Assembly (NCBI RefSeq): GCF_037414475.1 | Contig: NZ_CP147913.1 | Coordinates: 9,558,501 to 9,622,500 of the forward strand | DNA length: 64,000 bases | Source: Myxococcus stipitatus | GTDB taxonomy: Bacteria > Myxococcota > Myxococcia > Myxococcales > Myxococcaceae | Reading direction: 5' to 3' | Shown: piece by piece, positions 12,601 through 24,600 of the stretch | Numbering within the stretch: the first letter of the stretch is position 1 | How the letters are laid out: the number at the start of each line of letters is the position of its first letter | Notes under the pieces: generated by a model | Told to the model about the DNA's origin: nothing | Database searches by the model: none | The model's input: the letters and a program-made list of their open reading frames with translations, nothing else | Made by a program: the position numbers and the translations under genes

Positions 12601-15600
12601 TGTACCGCACGGGAGACGTGGCCCGGTGGATGCCGGACGGCACGCTGGAGTACCAGGGCCGCGCGGACTTCCAGGTGAAGCTGCGTGGCTACCGCATCGA
12701 ACTGGGAGAGATTGAAACCGCCCTGCTCTCTCATTCCTCTGTACGCGAGGCCGTCGTCCTCGTGCGCGAGGACTCTCCGGGCGACCAGCGCCTCGTCGCC
12801 TACGTCGTCCAGTCGTCGGCATCGGCCGACACCGCGGGACTGAAGGAGTTCCTGGGGACTCGGCTGCCCACGTTCATGGTGCCGTCGGCCTTCGTGGTCC
12901 TTCCGGCGCTTCCGCTGACCCCGAGTGGCAAGCTGGACCGCAAGGCGCTCCCCGTGCCCCCGGCTCCCGCCGCGGCGGTGGGACTGTCCACCCCGAAGGC
13001 GCCCGAACGCCTCACGCCGTTCCAGCAGCGGGTCGCGACGACGTTCCGCGAGCTGCTCCGCGTCGACCACGTGGGCTTGCATGACGACTTCTTCGCCCTG
13101 GGGGGGCACTCACTCCTCGCGACCCAACTCGTCTCCAGGCTGCGCAGCACGTTCGGCGTCGAGTTCCCCGTCCATGCCGTGTTCGACGCGCCCACCGTGG
13201 CGCGAGTCACCGAGCTCGTCGAGGAGGGAATGCTCTTCCGCTCGACGCCGTCGCAGGTGCCTCCGCTGCGGGCCATTCCTCGCGATGGGGAGTTGCCGCT
13301 GTCGTTCGCGCAACAGCGGCTGTGGCTGCTGGACCAGGTCCAGCCGGGAGGCACTCAGTACAACGTGTCTGGCGCCATCCGCCTGGAAGGCGCCTTGAAC
13401 ACCGAGGCCCTGCGTCAGGCGCTGGATCTCCTCGTCTCGCGTCACGAGCCGCTGCGCGCGTCCTTCGCGCTGAAGGACGGCCAGCCCACCCAGACCATCC
13501 ATCCGCACAAGCCCTGGACGCTTCCGTTGATGGACCTCGCGGACGTGGCGCCCGAGGAGCGCGAGGCCGCGGCACGCAAGAGCGCCGCCGAGGAGGCGAG
13601 CCAACCGTTCGACCTGAGCACGGGTCCGTTGCTTCGCACCGTGCTGCTCCGGCTCGACGCGGAGCTGCATGTGCTGGTGCTCGTCATGCACCACATCATC
13701 TCGGATGGTTGGTCCCTGGGCGTGATGGTGCGCGAGGTTGCGCTGGCCTACGAGGCCTTCTCCACGCAGAAGGCCCCCGCGTTGTCCCCGCTCCCGGTGC
13801 AGTACGTCGACTTCGCGGCCTGGCAGCGCCAGTGGCTCCAGGGCGACACCCTCGCCCGCGAGGTGGACTGGTGGAAGAAGCGCCTCGAGGGCGCGCCCCA
13901 CATCCTCGACCTGCCCACGGACCTGCCCCGTCCGGTGTTGAGCACCTCGCGGGGCGCGGCGCACCCCATCCAGCTCCCTCGTGAGCTGGTGACTCGCCTC
14001 GTCTCGCTCGGCAGACAGGCCGGGGCCACGCCCTTCATGACCCTGCTGGCCGCGTGGCAGACCCTGCTCTCGCGCTACAGCCGTCAGGAAGAGGTCCTCG
14101 TGGGTTCGCCCATCGCGGGCCGCCGCCATGGCGAGCTCGAGGGACTGGTCGGGTTCTTCGTCAACACGCTCGTGCTCCGCGCCCGGGTGCGTCCGAAGGA
14201 CTCCTTCCGCGCGTTGCTGACGCAGGTCCGGGAGACGACCCTCGCGGCCTATGAGCACCAGGACCTCCCCTTCGAGAAGATTGTCGAGGAGCTCCAGCCC
14301 CAGCGCGACCTGGGACGCAACCCGCTGGTCCAGGCCATCTTCGCGCTCCAGAACACGCCCACCGAGGCGATGCGCGTCCCTGGCCTCACCTTGCGTCAGC
14401 TCGACGTGGAGAACGACACCGCGCGCTTCGACCTGGGCCTCATCCTCGTCGAGAACGCGGAGGGGATGCGGGGCGTCATCGAGTACAGCACGGAGCTGTT
14501 CACCGCTCCCACGGTGGCGCGGATCGCGGGCCACCTGCGCATGCTGCTCGAAGCCGTCGTCGCTCATCCGGACCTGCCGGTCGGCTCGCTGGAGTGGCTG
14601 ACGCCGGAGGAGCGGCACACGCTCCTCGTCGACTGGAACAACACGGCGCGCCCCTACTCCGCGGAGGCTTCGTTCGCGGATGCGTTCTCGCGGCAGGCGA
14701 ACCTGCGGCCTGACGCCATCGCGCTCGAGTCCGGCGAGGAGCGGATGACCTACGGCGAGTTGGAGGCTCGGGCCAACCGCTTCGCACATCTCCTGCGTGC
14801 TCGTGGCGTCGGCCCTGATGTCCCGGTGGCCGTGTGCATGGAGCGCGGACTCGACCTGGTCGTGGGCATCCTCGCCATCTTGAAGGCGGGCGGAGCCTAC
14901 GTGCCCATGGACGTGGCGTACCCGCTCCAGCGGCTCGTCTACATGCTGGAGGACGCACGTCCCAAGGTCCTGCTCACGACCCGCGAGCTGCGGGAGCGGT
15001 TGTCGCTGCCTGAGTCGGGCATGGAGATCCTCCAGGTGCCGGAGCTGGACCTGGCGCAGTGGCCCACCACTCCGCCGGTCCACGGCGCGAGCCCCCGCAA
15101 CCTGGCCTACGTCATCTTCACGTCGGGCAGCACGGGTCGTCCCAAGGGCGCGGCCATCGAGAACCGCGGCCTCCTGCGGCTCTGCCACGCGGAGCCGTAC
15201 GCCCGCTACGGCTCGCGAGAGACCAGCCTGATGATGGCGCCGCTCTCCTTCGATGGCTCGCTGCTGGAGTACTGCCCCGCGCTGCTCCACGGTGGCAGGG
15301 TCGTCATCTTCCCCGCCGACGCGCTGCCCAGCGACCTGGATCGGCTGGGCGAGGTGATTGAGCGGCACGGCGTCACGTACACCCAGTTGCCCTCGGGCCT
15401 CTTCTCACAGCTCGTGGAGCATCGCCCCGACGTCCTCCGCCGCCTCAAGGAGATCCACGTCGCGGGGGATGTGCTCTCCGTGACGCATACCCAGCGGGCG
15501 CAGTCGTCCGTGCGTGTCCCCATCACCAACGGGTACGGGCCCACGGAGGTCTCCGTCATCTCCACGGCCTACCTCGTCCCGGGGCCGATGCTGCCGGGGA

Positions 15601-18600
15601 GCTCCATCCCCATCGGCGCCCCCATCGCGAACACCACGGCGTACGTGCTGGATGCGCAGTTGCAGCTCGTTCCCGTGGGTGTCCCGGGTGAGCTGTACCT
15701 GGGAGGCGTGGGCGTCGCGCGAGGCTACGCGGGCCGTCCGGACCTCACCGCCGAGCGCTTCGTCCCGAACCTCTTCAGCAACGTCCCCGGCGAGCGCCTC
15801 TACCGGACGGGTGACCTGGTGCGCTGGCGCCCCGAGGGAGTGCTGGAGTTCATCGGCCGCACGGACCACCAGGTGAAGATCCGCGGCTTCCGCATCGAAC
15901 TCGCGGAGGTGGATGCCGCGCTGGCCTCGCAGCCGGGGGTCCATGAGGCGGTCTCCATCGTCCGCGAGGACGTCCCCGGAGACCGGCGGTTGGTGGCGTA
16001 TGTGTCGCCGCGCGAGGGCCAGACGCTGGAGACGGCCGAGCTTCGCGCGGGGCTGCGCCAGCGGCTCCCTGAGTACATGGTGCCCTCGGTCATCGTCATG
16101 TTGGCGGAGCTGCCGTTGGGCTCCTCGGGCAAGGTGGACCGCAAGGCCCTGCCCAAGCCGGATGCCGCGTCCACCGGCCGGCTGGGCCGCTTCGTCGAGC
16201 CCGCGAATCCCCTGGAGGAGCGCATCTGCGCCATCTGGGCTCGCGAGCTGGGCACCGAGCGCGTCGGCGTGAACGACCACCTCTTCGAGGAGCTGGGAGG
16301 TTCGTCGCTCTCCGTCGTGCGCATCGCCGCGCGGATGCGTGAGGAGCTGGGCCAGCCGCTGCCCGTCGTGTGGCTGTTCGAACACCCCACGGTCCAGGAC
16401 ATCGCCCGCGTGTTGGAGAAGCAAGGCGCGGAGGCCGCCGCGAGCAAGGCGCCACAAGCCGAGCCCGAGCCTCAACGTCCCGTGTCCACGCCTTCCACGA
16501 CTGGCGCCATCGCCATCGTTGGCATGGCCGGCCGCTTCCCTGGCGCGGGCTCCCTGGACGCCTTCTGGCGCAACCTGCGCGAAGGCGTCGAGTCCATCTC
16601 CCGGTTCAAGCCCGAGGAGCTGGAGCGCATGCCCGGACTCCCCGAGGGGCTCGAGCTGAACCAGCACCCGGCGTTCGTCCCGGCGGGAGGCGTGCTGGAT
16701 GGCGCGGACCAGTTCGACCACGCGTTCTTCGACATGTCCCTGCGCGAGGCGCAGTGGGTGGACCCCCAGCAGCGCCTGTTCCTCCAGACCGCGTGGACGG
16801 CGTTGGAGGACGCGGGCATCGACCCGGAGCGTCACCCGGGAGCCATCTCGCTGTACGCGGGGGCCGTCGACTCCGGCTACACGGAGGCCGTGCGCGCCAC
16901 GATGCCGCTGGATGGCGCGGCGTTCTTCGAGCTCTACGGCACGGCGACCCACGAGAGCCTGGCCACGAAGACGTCCTTCAAGCTGGGCCTCACGGGTGAG
17001 AGCGTCCTGCTCTACACCGCGTGCTCCACGGGGCTCGTGGCGGTCCACATGGCGTGCCAGAACCTCTTGGCCGGCATGTCCGACGTCGCCATGGCTGGAG
17101 CCACGCGGCTGACGGTGCCGCAGCGCACCGGCTATGTGTACCAGGAGGGGATGATTCTCTCGCCGGACGGGCACTGCCGCTCGTTCGACGCGTCCGCGCA
17201 AGGCACCGTCTCCGGAAACGGCGTCGCGTGTGTGGTGCTCAAGCGCCTGGAAGACGCCGAGCGGGATGGAGACTCCATCCACGCGGTGATTCGCGCGACG
17301 GCCACCAACAACGACGGCCGCGACAAGTCGGGCTTCACCGCGCCGAGTGTCCAGGGACAGACGGCCGTCATCCGGCAGGCGCTCGCGCGCTCCGGCGTGC
17401 GGCCCGAGGACATCGGCTACGTGGAGGCGCACGGCACGGCCACTCCGTTGGGAGACCCCATCGAGGTGACCGCGCTCCAGCGCGCCTACGGCCTGGGGGC
17501 CGAGCACCGCGGCACCATCGCCCTGGCCTCGTTGAAGTCCAACGTCGGCCACCTGGACACGGTGGCGGGCCTCGCGGGCCTCATCAAGGTCGCGCTCTCA
17601 CTGCGCCACGGAGAGATTCCTCCGAGCCTGCACTTCGAGCGCCCCAATCCTCAAATCGACTTCGACGCCACCCCCTTCTTCGTCAACACCACCCTTCGGC
17701 CGTGGCCGAGGAGCGAGACCCCGCGGCGCGCCGCGGTCAGCTCCTTCGGCATTGGCGGAACCAACGCCCACGCCGTGCTCGAGGAATCTCCGATGTCTCC
17801 GAGTGGCTCCAGCTCCAGGACCCATCACCTGTTCGTCGTATCGGCGCGGACGCCCGAGGCGCTGGATGCGGCCTCGAAGCAGCTCGCGTCGCATGCGGAG
17901 GCGCATGCCGGGTTGTCCTTCGCGGATGCCTCCTTCACGCTCGCGCAGGGCCGCAAGGCCTTCGAGTTCCGCCGCGCGGTGGTGGCTCGCGACGCGGCGG
18001 AATTGACGCGTCAGCTCCAGAAGCCCTTCGCGCCGTCCAAGCTGAAGGACGTGGAGGCCACGCGCAGGCGCCGTGTGGCGTTCATCTTCCCCGGCCAGGG
18101 CGCGCAGCAGCTCGGCATGGGGCGCGAGATCCTGGAGTCCGAGCCTGGGTTCAAGACGCACCTCGAGGCGTGCCTGGCGCTGCTGGAGCCGTCGCTGCGC
18201 GCGCGGGTCCGCACGCTGTTGACCTCCGCGCCTGGACACGAAGCGGAGCACGCGGTGTTGCTCGCGGATACCCGCGTGGCGCTGCCCGCGCTGTTCTCCG
18301 TCGAGTACTCACTCGCGCGGATGTGGATGGACTGGGGCCTCGAGCCCTACGCCGTGCTGGGCCACAGCTTCGGTGAGTACGCCGCCGCCTGCATCGCGGG
18401 GGCGCTGCCGTTGGAGGACGCGATCCGGCTGGCCGTGGTCCGAGGCGAGCTGATGCACCGCATGCCTCCCGGCGCCATGCTCGCCGTGGCGCTCCCCGAG
18501 TCGCAGGTGCTGCCGCTGCTGTCGAGCCGCATGTCCCTGGCCGCGGTCAACGCCGCGGACCGCTGCGTCGTCGCGGGTCCCATCGCGGAGGTGGAGCAGC

Positions 18601-21600
18601 TCCAGGAGACGCTGAAGCGGCGGGACGTCGGCGTGGTGCGGATGCCCGCGCCGCATGCGTTCCACTCCGCGGACGTGGAGCCGTTGATGCCGGAGCTGGC
18701 GCGGCTGGTGTCCTCGCTGCGCCGCTCCGAGCCCACCTTGCGCTATGCCTCCAGCGTGACGGGCACCTGGGCCCAGCGCGGAACGCTGGCTGAACCGCGC
18801 TACTGGGCCGACCAGATGCGCCAGCCCGTTCTCTTCTCCGACGCCGTGGGCGCGCTGCTGGAGGATGGATGCAGCGTGCTGCTGGAGGTGGGCCCGGGAC
18901 AGGACCTGACCCCGCTGGTGCGTGCATCGCTGGGGCAGGACAAGGACCGGGTGAAGGCGCTGGCCACGCTGCGACGTGGCGGCTCGATGACGGAGCACGC
19001 GAGCCTGCTCACCTCCGTGGGAGAGCTATGGACCCAGGGCATCGAGGTGGAGTGGTCCGCCTTCTTCGCCCACGAGCAGCGGCGCCGCCTGCACCTGCCC
19101 ACGTATCCGTTCCAGGAGAAGCGGGTCTGGGTGGATGCGAAGCCGGTGGCCGCGCCTGTGCCCGCAGTGGTGGCGGAGTCCGCTCCCCTCCTGCGCGCCG
19201 CCTCCGGTGCGCCCCTCCCTGTGGCGGACACACATGTGGCGTCCGCCATGGCGTCGAACATGGAGCCGCGTCGTCCCTCGACGACGGGGTTCATGCCGCC
19301 CATGCCTCCGCCCTCGCTGGTGACATCGTCCGAGTCGGCCAGCGTCCGGCCCGTGGCGCTCGCGCCTGTTGCTCCGCCTCGGCCGCCGGAGCCGGCCCCC
19401 GCGCCCGAGCCTGTCCCCGCTGTCGCGCAGACACGAGAGGACGCACCCCGAGGCCCCATCGAGGAGCGCCTCGCGGGACTCTGGCGTGAGCGATTGGGCC
19501 TGGAGTTCGTCGGACGTGACGACGACTTCCTGGAGATTGGCGGCAACTCGCTGATGGCCGCGCAGCTCCTCAATCAGGTGCGCGAGGCGTTTGGTGTCCA
19601 GCTCCCCCTGGCTGCGCTGTTCGAGGCTCCCACGGTTGCGGGCATCGCCCAGCGCATCGAGCCCTTGCTGAAGCAGGCGCCCTCCACGGAGCCGACCCGC
19701 GAGCTGCCGCTGGTCGCCCTCCCCCGCACGGGTGAGCTTCCCCTCTCATTCGTCCAGGAGCGCGTCTGGCGGCTGGAGCAGCACCTGCCCGGGCTCTCCG
19801 CGTACAACATCCCCTTCGTCCTGCGGCTCGAAGGCGACATCGACGCGGTGACGCTGGAGCGCGCGGTCCAGGAGATCATCCGGAGGCACGAGGCCCTTCG
19901 CACGACCTACGACGTGGTGGATGGACGCCCCGTCCAGCACTTCCACGAGAACGTGCGCATCCCGTTGCCCATCGTCGAGGTGGAGGGCGCGACTCCAGAA
20001 GCGCGCGAGGCCGAGGCCATGCGACTGGCTCGCGAGGAGGCCGTCGTCCCCTTCAACCTGGTGACGGGCCCCGTCGTCCGGACCACCCTGCTCCGACTGG
20101 AGCCGCGCCACTACATCTTCCTGGGCGGCATCCACCACGTCGTGTCCGACACGCTGTCCACGGCCATCTTCATCAACGAGTTGATGCAGATCTACGCCGC
20201 CTACAAGCAGGGCCGTCCGTCCCCACTCCCGCCGCTGCCCATCCAGTACGCGGACTTCGGCGCATGGCAGCGCAACAGCATCCGCGACGGACTCTTCCCC
20301 GAGCAGGAGCAGTGGTGGCAGCAGCGCTTGTCGGGGATGCCTCGGCAGCTCGACATGCCCACGGACCGCGAGCGCACGGCGACCAGCACGCTCAACTCGG
20401 TGCGCATGCCCGTGGAGTTCCCCCGGGCCCTGTCGAGAGAGCTGGCGGCGTTCGGCAAGCGCGAGGGCTTCACGCCCTACCTGTTGATCCTCGCCACCTG
20501 GCAGACGCTGCTGCACCGCTACAGCGGCCAGACGGACATCATCGTCGGCACGCCCATCGGCAACCGGACCCGGCCGGAGCTGTTGACCCTCATCGGCTAC
20601 GTGGCCCACTCGGCGGTGTTCCGCACGAGCTTCTCGGACGACCCCACGTTCCGTGAGCTGCTCAACCGCGTGCGCCAGGAGCTCAACGAGGTCCAGGCCC
20701 GTCCGGATGTGCCCTTCGAGTACCTGGTCGAAGCGCTGGTCCCTGGCAAGGACATTGGCCGCGGCCGCATGACGGACTCGGTCTTCGTGTTCCACAACGC
20801 CATCAGCACGGGCGCGGCGGCCATGGAGATGACCGGGGTGCGAGGCTCCATCGTCGAGGTCCCGGATGGCCCCGTGCAGTGGGGCACCACGCTGTCCGAC
20901 CTGTCGCTCATCCTGGGTGATGAGTCCGGCCGCGTGATTGGTGCCCTCGAGTACGCCACCGAGTTGTTCGACGCGGACACGGCCCGCCGGATGGTCGAGC
21001 ACCTCCAGGTGCTCCTCTCGTCCGCGATGGCCCAGCCCGATGAGCGAGTCTCACGGCTGCGCATGGCGACCGAGGCCGAGCGCGCCTCATGGCCCGCGCC
21101 TCGCGCCGTTCAGGTCTCCACGTCGATTCCCACCCAGCTCGCCGAGCGGGCAAAGAAGAACCCCGGTGCCGTCGCCGCGAGCGTCGGTGACCAGTCCTCG
21201 ACATGGTCGGAGCTGGCACGTCACGCGGAGGTTGTCGCCGCGCGGCTGCGGTCCGCGGGTGTGACCTCCGGTGTCCCCGTCGCGGTCTGCCTGCCTCCGT
21301 CTCCCTCGAAGCTCGCGGTGCTGTGGGGCGTGCTCGAGGCCGGTGGCGCGGTGGTGGCGCTGGGCGCGACGGACCTGGGCGGTCTCCCTGCCTACGCACC
21401 TCAGGGCGCGGGAACACCTCTGCTCATCACCTGGCGTGGGCTCGTGACCGCGTCCAAGCTCGATGCCGCGAGGGTCTTGTACGTCGAGGACTTGATGCAG
21501 GGCACGCCGTCCGCGTCGGCGGTGGCCTTGCGCGCGAATGCTCCGGCGTGGTTGTTGCCCGTGGGACCGGGGCAACCGGCCTGGACCCTGGACCACCACG

Positions 21601-24600
21601 CGCTCGCGGAGTTGTTCACCGCGATGGATGCGCGGCTGCGTCCCACGGAGGGCGGCACCTGGCTCGCGGTGGCCGATACGTCGGCCGAGCGGCCGGAGCT
21701 GGAGATGCTGTGGGCCCTCTCGCGGGGACTGCGAGTGGCCTTCCCGTCCGAGGCGCTCTCCGCGCGGTTGATTCGTCTCCAGGGGGGCGGACCGCGCACC
21801 CAGGCGATGGACATGAGCCTCATCTACTTCGCGAACGATGAGGACTCGCTCACGGGTCCGAAGTACGAGCTGCTCCTCGAAGGCTCGAAGTTCGCGGATG
21901 CACATGGCTTCTCCGCCATCTGGACACCGGAGCGTCACTTCCACTCGTTCGGTGGTCTCTATCCGCAGCCCGCCGTCGTGGCGGCGGCGGTGGCCACCAT
22001 CACGAAGAATTTGAAGCTGCGCTCGGGAAGCGTGGTGCTCCCGCTGCATGACCCCATGCAGGTCGCCGAGCAGTGGTCCGTGGTGGACAACCTCTCGGGC
22101 GGTCGCGTGGGGCTCTCCGTGGCGACCGGCTGGCACGTGGCGGACTTCTCCTTCGCCCCGGCCAACTTCGAGGACCGTCGCAACATCCTGATGAAGAACC
22201 TGGCCACGCTGCGTGCGCTGTGGCGAGGCGAGAAGATGAAGCGCCTAGGCGGCGGTGGCGTGACGCTGGAGTTGGCCCTGCGTCCGAAGCCCGTGCAGAA
22301 GGAGCTGCCCGTATGGCTCACGGCCGTGGGCAATCCCGAGACATTCCGCCTGGCGGGTGAGGTTGGCGCGGGCGTGCTCACGGGCCTGCTCACGCAGTCC
22401 CTCGAGGAGCTGAAGCAGAAGGTCGCGCTGTACCGCGAGGCGTGGCGCCGCAACGGGCACCCCGGGCGTGGCCACATCACGTTGATGCTCCACGCCTTCA
22501 TCGGCGACGACGAGCGGGAGGTGCTGAACCAGGTCCGCAAGCCGCTGATGGGGTACTTCCGCAGCTCGGCCGAAATCACCGCGTCCCTGCTGGCGGCCCA
22601 GGGCCACCAGGGGGAGATCGACAAGGTCTCCGAGGAGGACATCAATGCCCTCCTGGAGCGCACCTTCGAGCACCACGCGAAGGGCACCGGCCTCATCGGC
22701 ACCATCGAGAGCGGCTACAAGCGCCTGCTCGACGTGCGTGAGGCGGATGTCGACGAGGTCGCCGCGCTCATCGACTTCGGAATGGAGACGCCCCTGGTGA
22801 TGCAGGGGCTCCAGCGACTGTCGGTCATTCAAGAGCGGCTGGTCCGCGAGGCCACCGCGCGTCAGGAGCAGGTCCTCGTCGAAGGCGACCAGGGCGTGGG
22901 CGAGGTGCTGGAGCTGGCACGTCGCGCGGGCTCGGTCCTCCTCCATACGTCCGCGCGGCTCGCGCGCACGTTGACGGAAGTCCCTGGTGCCCGAGAGGCG
23001 CTGAGCCCCGTGGGGGCGTTGGTCCTCGACGGCTCTTCGGCCGAGCTGGCCACGGCGCTGGAGCAGAGCTCCGGGCTGCGCGTGCTGCTCGCGGGAGGAA
23101 GCCGCGAGGGGGCGTTGTTGCCTCGGGCTCCCGCCGAACGGGTTCCGGAAGGAATCCGTCCGTGGATCCTCGACGGCGCGGGCCAGCCCGTTCCTGCCGG
23201 AGTCGTGGGCGAGCTGGCCCTGGAAGGCGCCGGTTTGCCTTCGGGCCTGTGGAAGTCCGAGGACGAGGAGCGTCGACGGCTGGTGGCGCACCCGATGTCC
23301 CCCACCTCCCGGGTGTACCGCACCGGACGCCATGCGCGCCTGCGTGTGGATGGACGCGTGGAGCCCGTCAAGGTCCCGATGCCCAAGGCGCAGGCCCCCG
23401 CGGCCAAGGCACCGCCGTCCGCGCGGACCGAGGCCCCTGCCCCACGTCCAGCCGCCGCCCCCACGGGGATTCCTCGCGCGAGGCGGGACCGCCCGCTGCC
23501 GCTGTCCTTCGCGCAGCAGCGGCTCTGGTACTTGCAGCAGCTCGACCCGTCGAGCACGGCCTACAACAACAGCTCCAGCTTCCGGCTGGTCGGGCCGCTG
23601 GACATCACCGCGCTTCAGGCCGCGCTCGATGAGCTGGTGCGCCGCCACGAGGTGATGCGGACCACGTACCAGCTGACCGAGAACGGCGCCGCGCAGCTCA
23701 TCCACCCCAAGGGTGGATTGCCGATGCCGCTCGAGGTGGTCCACGGCGCGACGCCCGAGGAGCGCGAGGCCGCGATGACGCGCCGCTGCCGCGAGGAGAG
23801 CGCGCTGCCGTTCGACCTCGAGAAGGGCCCCGTCGTTCGCGCGGTGTTGCTGCGCCTGGGGGAGCAGGAGCACGTGCTCAACCTGGTCATGCACCACGTC
23901 ATCTCCGACGCGTGGTGCACGCTGGTGCTCGCGCGGGAGATGTCCATCCTCTACGCCTGCTTCAACGCGGGCATCGAATCCCCGTTGCCCGAGCTGCCCG
24001 TGCAGTACGCGGACTTCGCTGTCTGGCAGCGCGAGTGGCTGGAGGGGGCCATCCTCGACGGGCAGCTCCGTTGGTGGAAGGAGCAGCTGACGGGAGTCGC
24101 CGCGCTGGAGCTGCCCACGGACCGGCCGCGTCCGGCGGTGCAGTCCTACGACGGCGGGAGCCTGCGCTTCGTGATGGGCCGTGACGTGACCGAGCCGTTG
24201 CTGGCCCTCGGTCGCAAGGAAGGCGCCACGTCCTTCATGGTGCTGATGTCGCTCTTCCAGGTGTTGCTGGGGCGCCACGCTGGCCAGGATGACTTCGCCA
24301 TCGGCATCCCCATCGCGGGCCGCACGCAGCCCGAGACGGAGGGGCTGATTGGCTGCTTCGTCAACACGCTGGCGATGCGGACCCAGCTCACGGGGGCGCC
24401 GTCCTTCCGCGAGCTGCTGGGCCGGGTGAAGCAGCAGTCCCTGGGCGCGTTCTCGCGTCAGGATGCGCCGTTCGAGCGGCTGATCGAGCTGCTCAACACG
24501 CCGCGAGACCAGAGCCGGACCCCGGTCTTCCAGGTCGTCCTCAACGTCATCAACACGCCCTCCGCGGACGCGACCCACCAGTCGCTCAAGCTGAGCCAGG

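Noticed and set aside
16500-19680. Methylmalonyl-specific AT or hidden ketoreductase in the PKS module
   Set aside because: The AT has HAFH (malonyl type), and the sequence between AT and carrier is a short Pro/Ala linker with no nucleotide-binding motif.
21090-23380. Functional adenylation domain in module 7
   Set aside because: The ATP-binding loop, the substrate pocket cores and the YGPTE motif are absent; only flanking A-like sequence remains.
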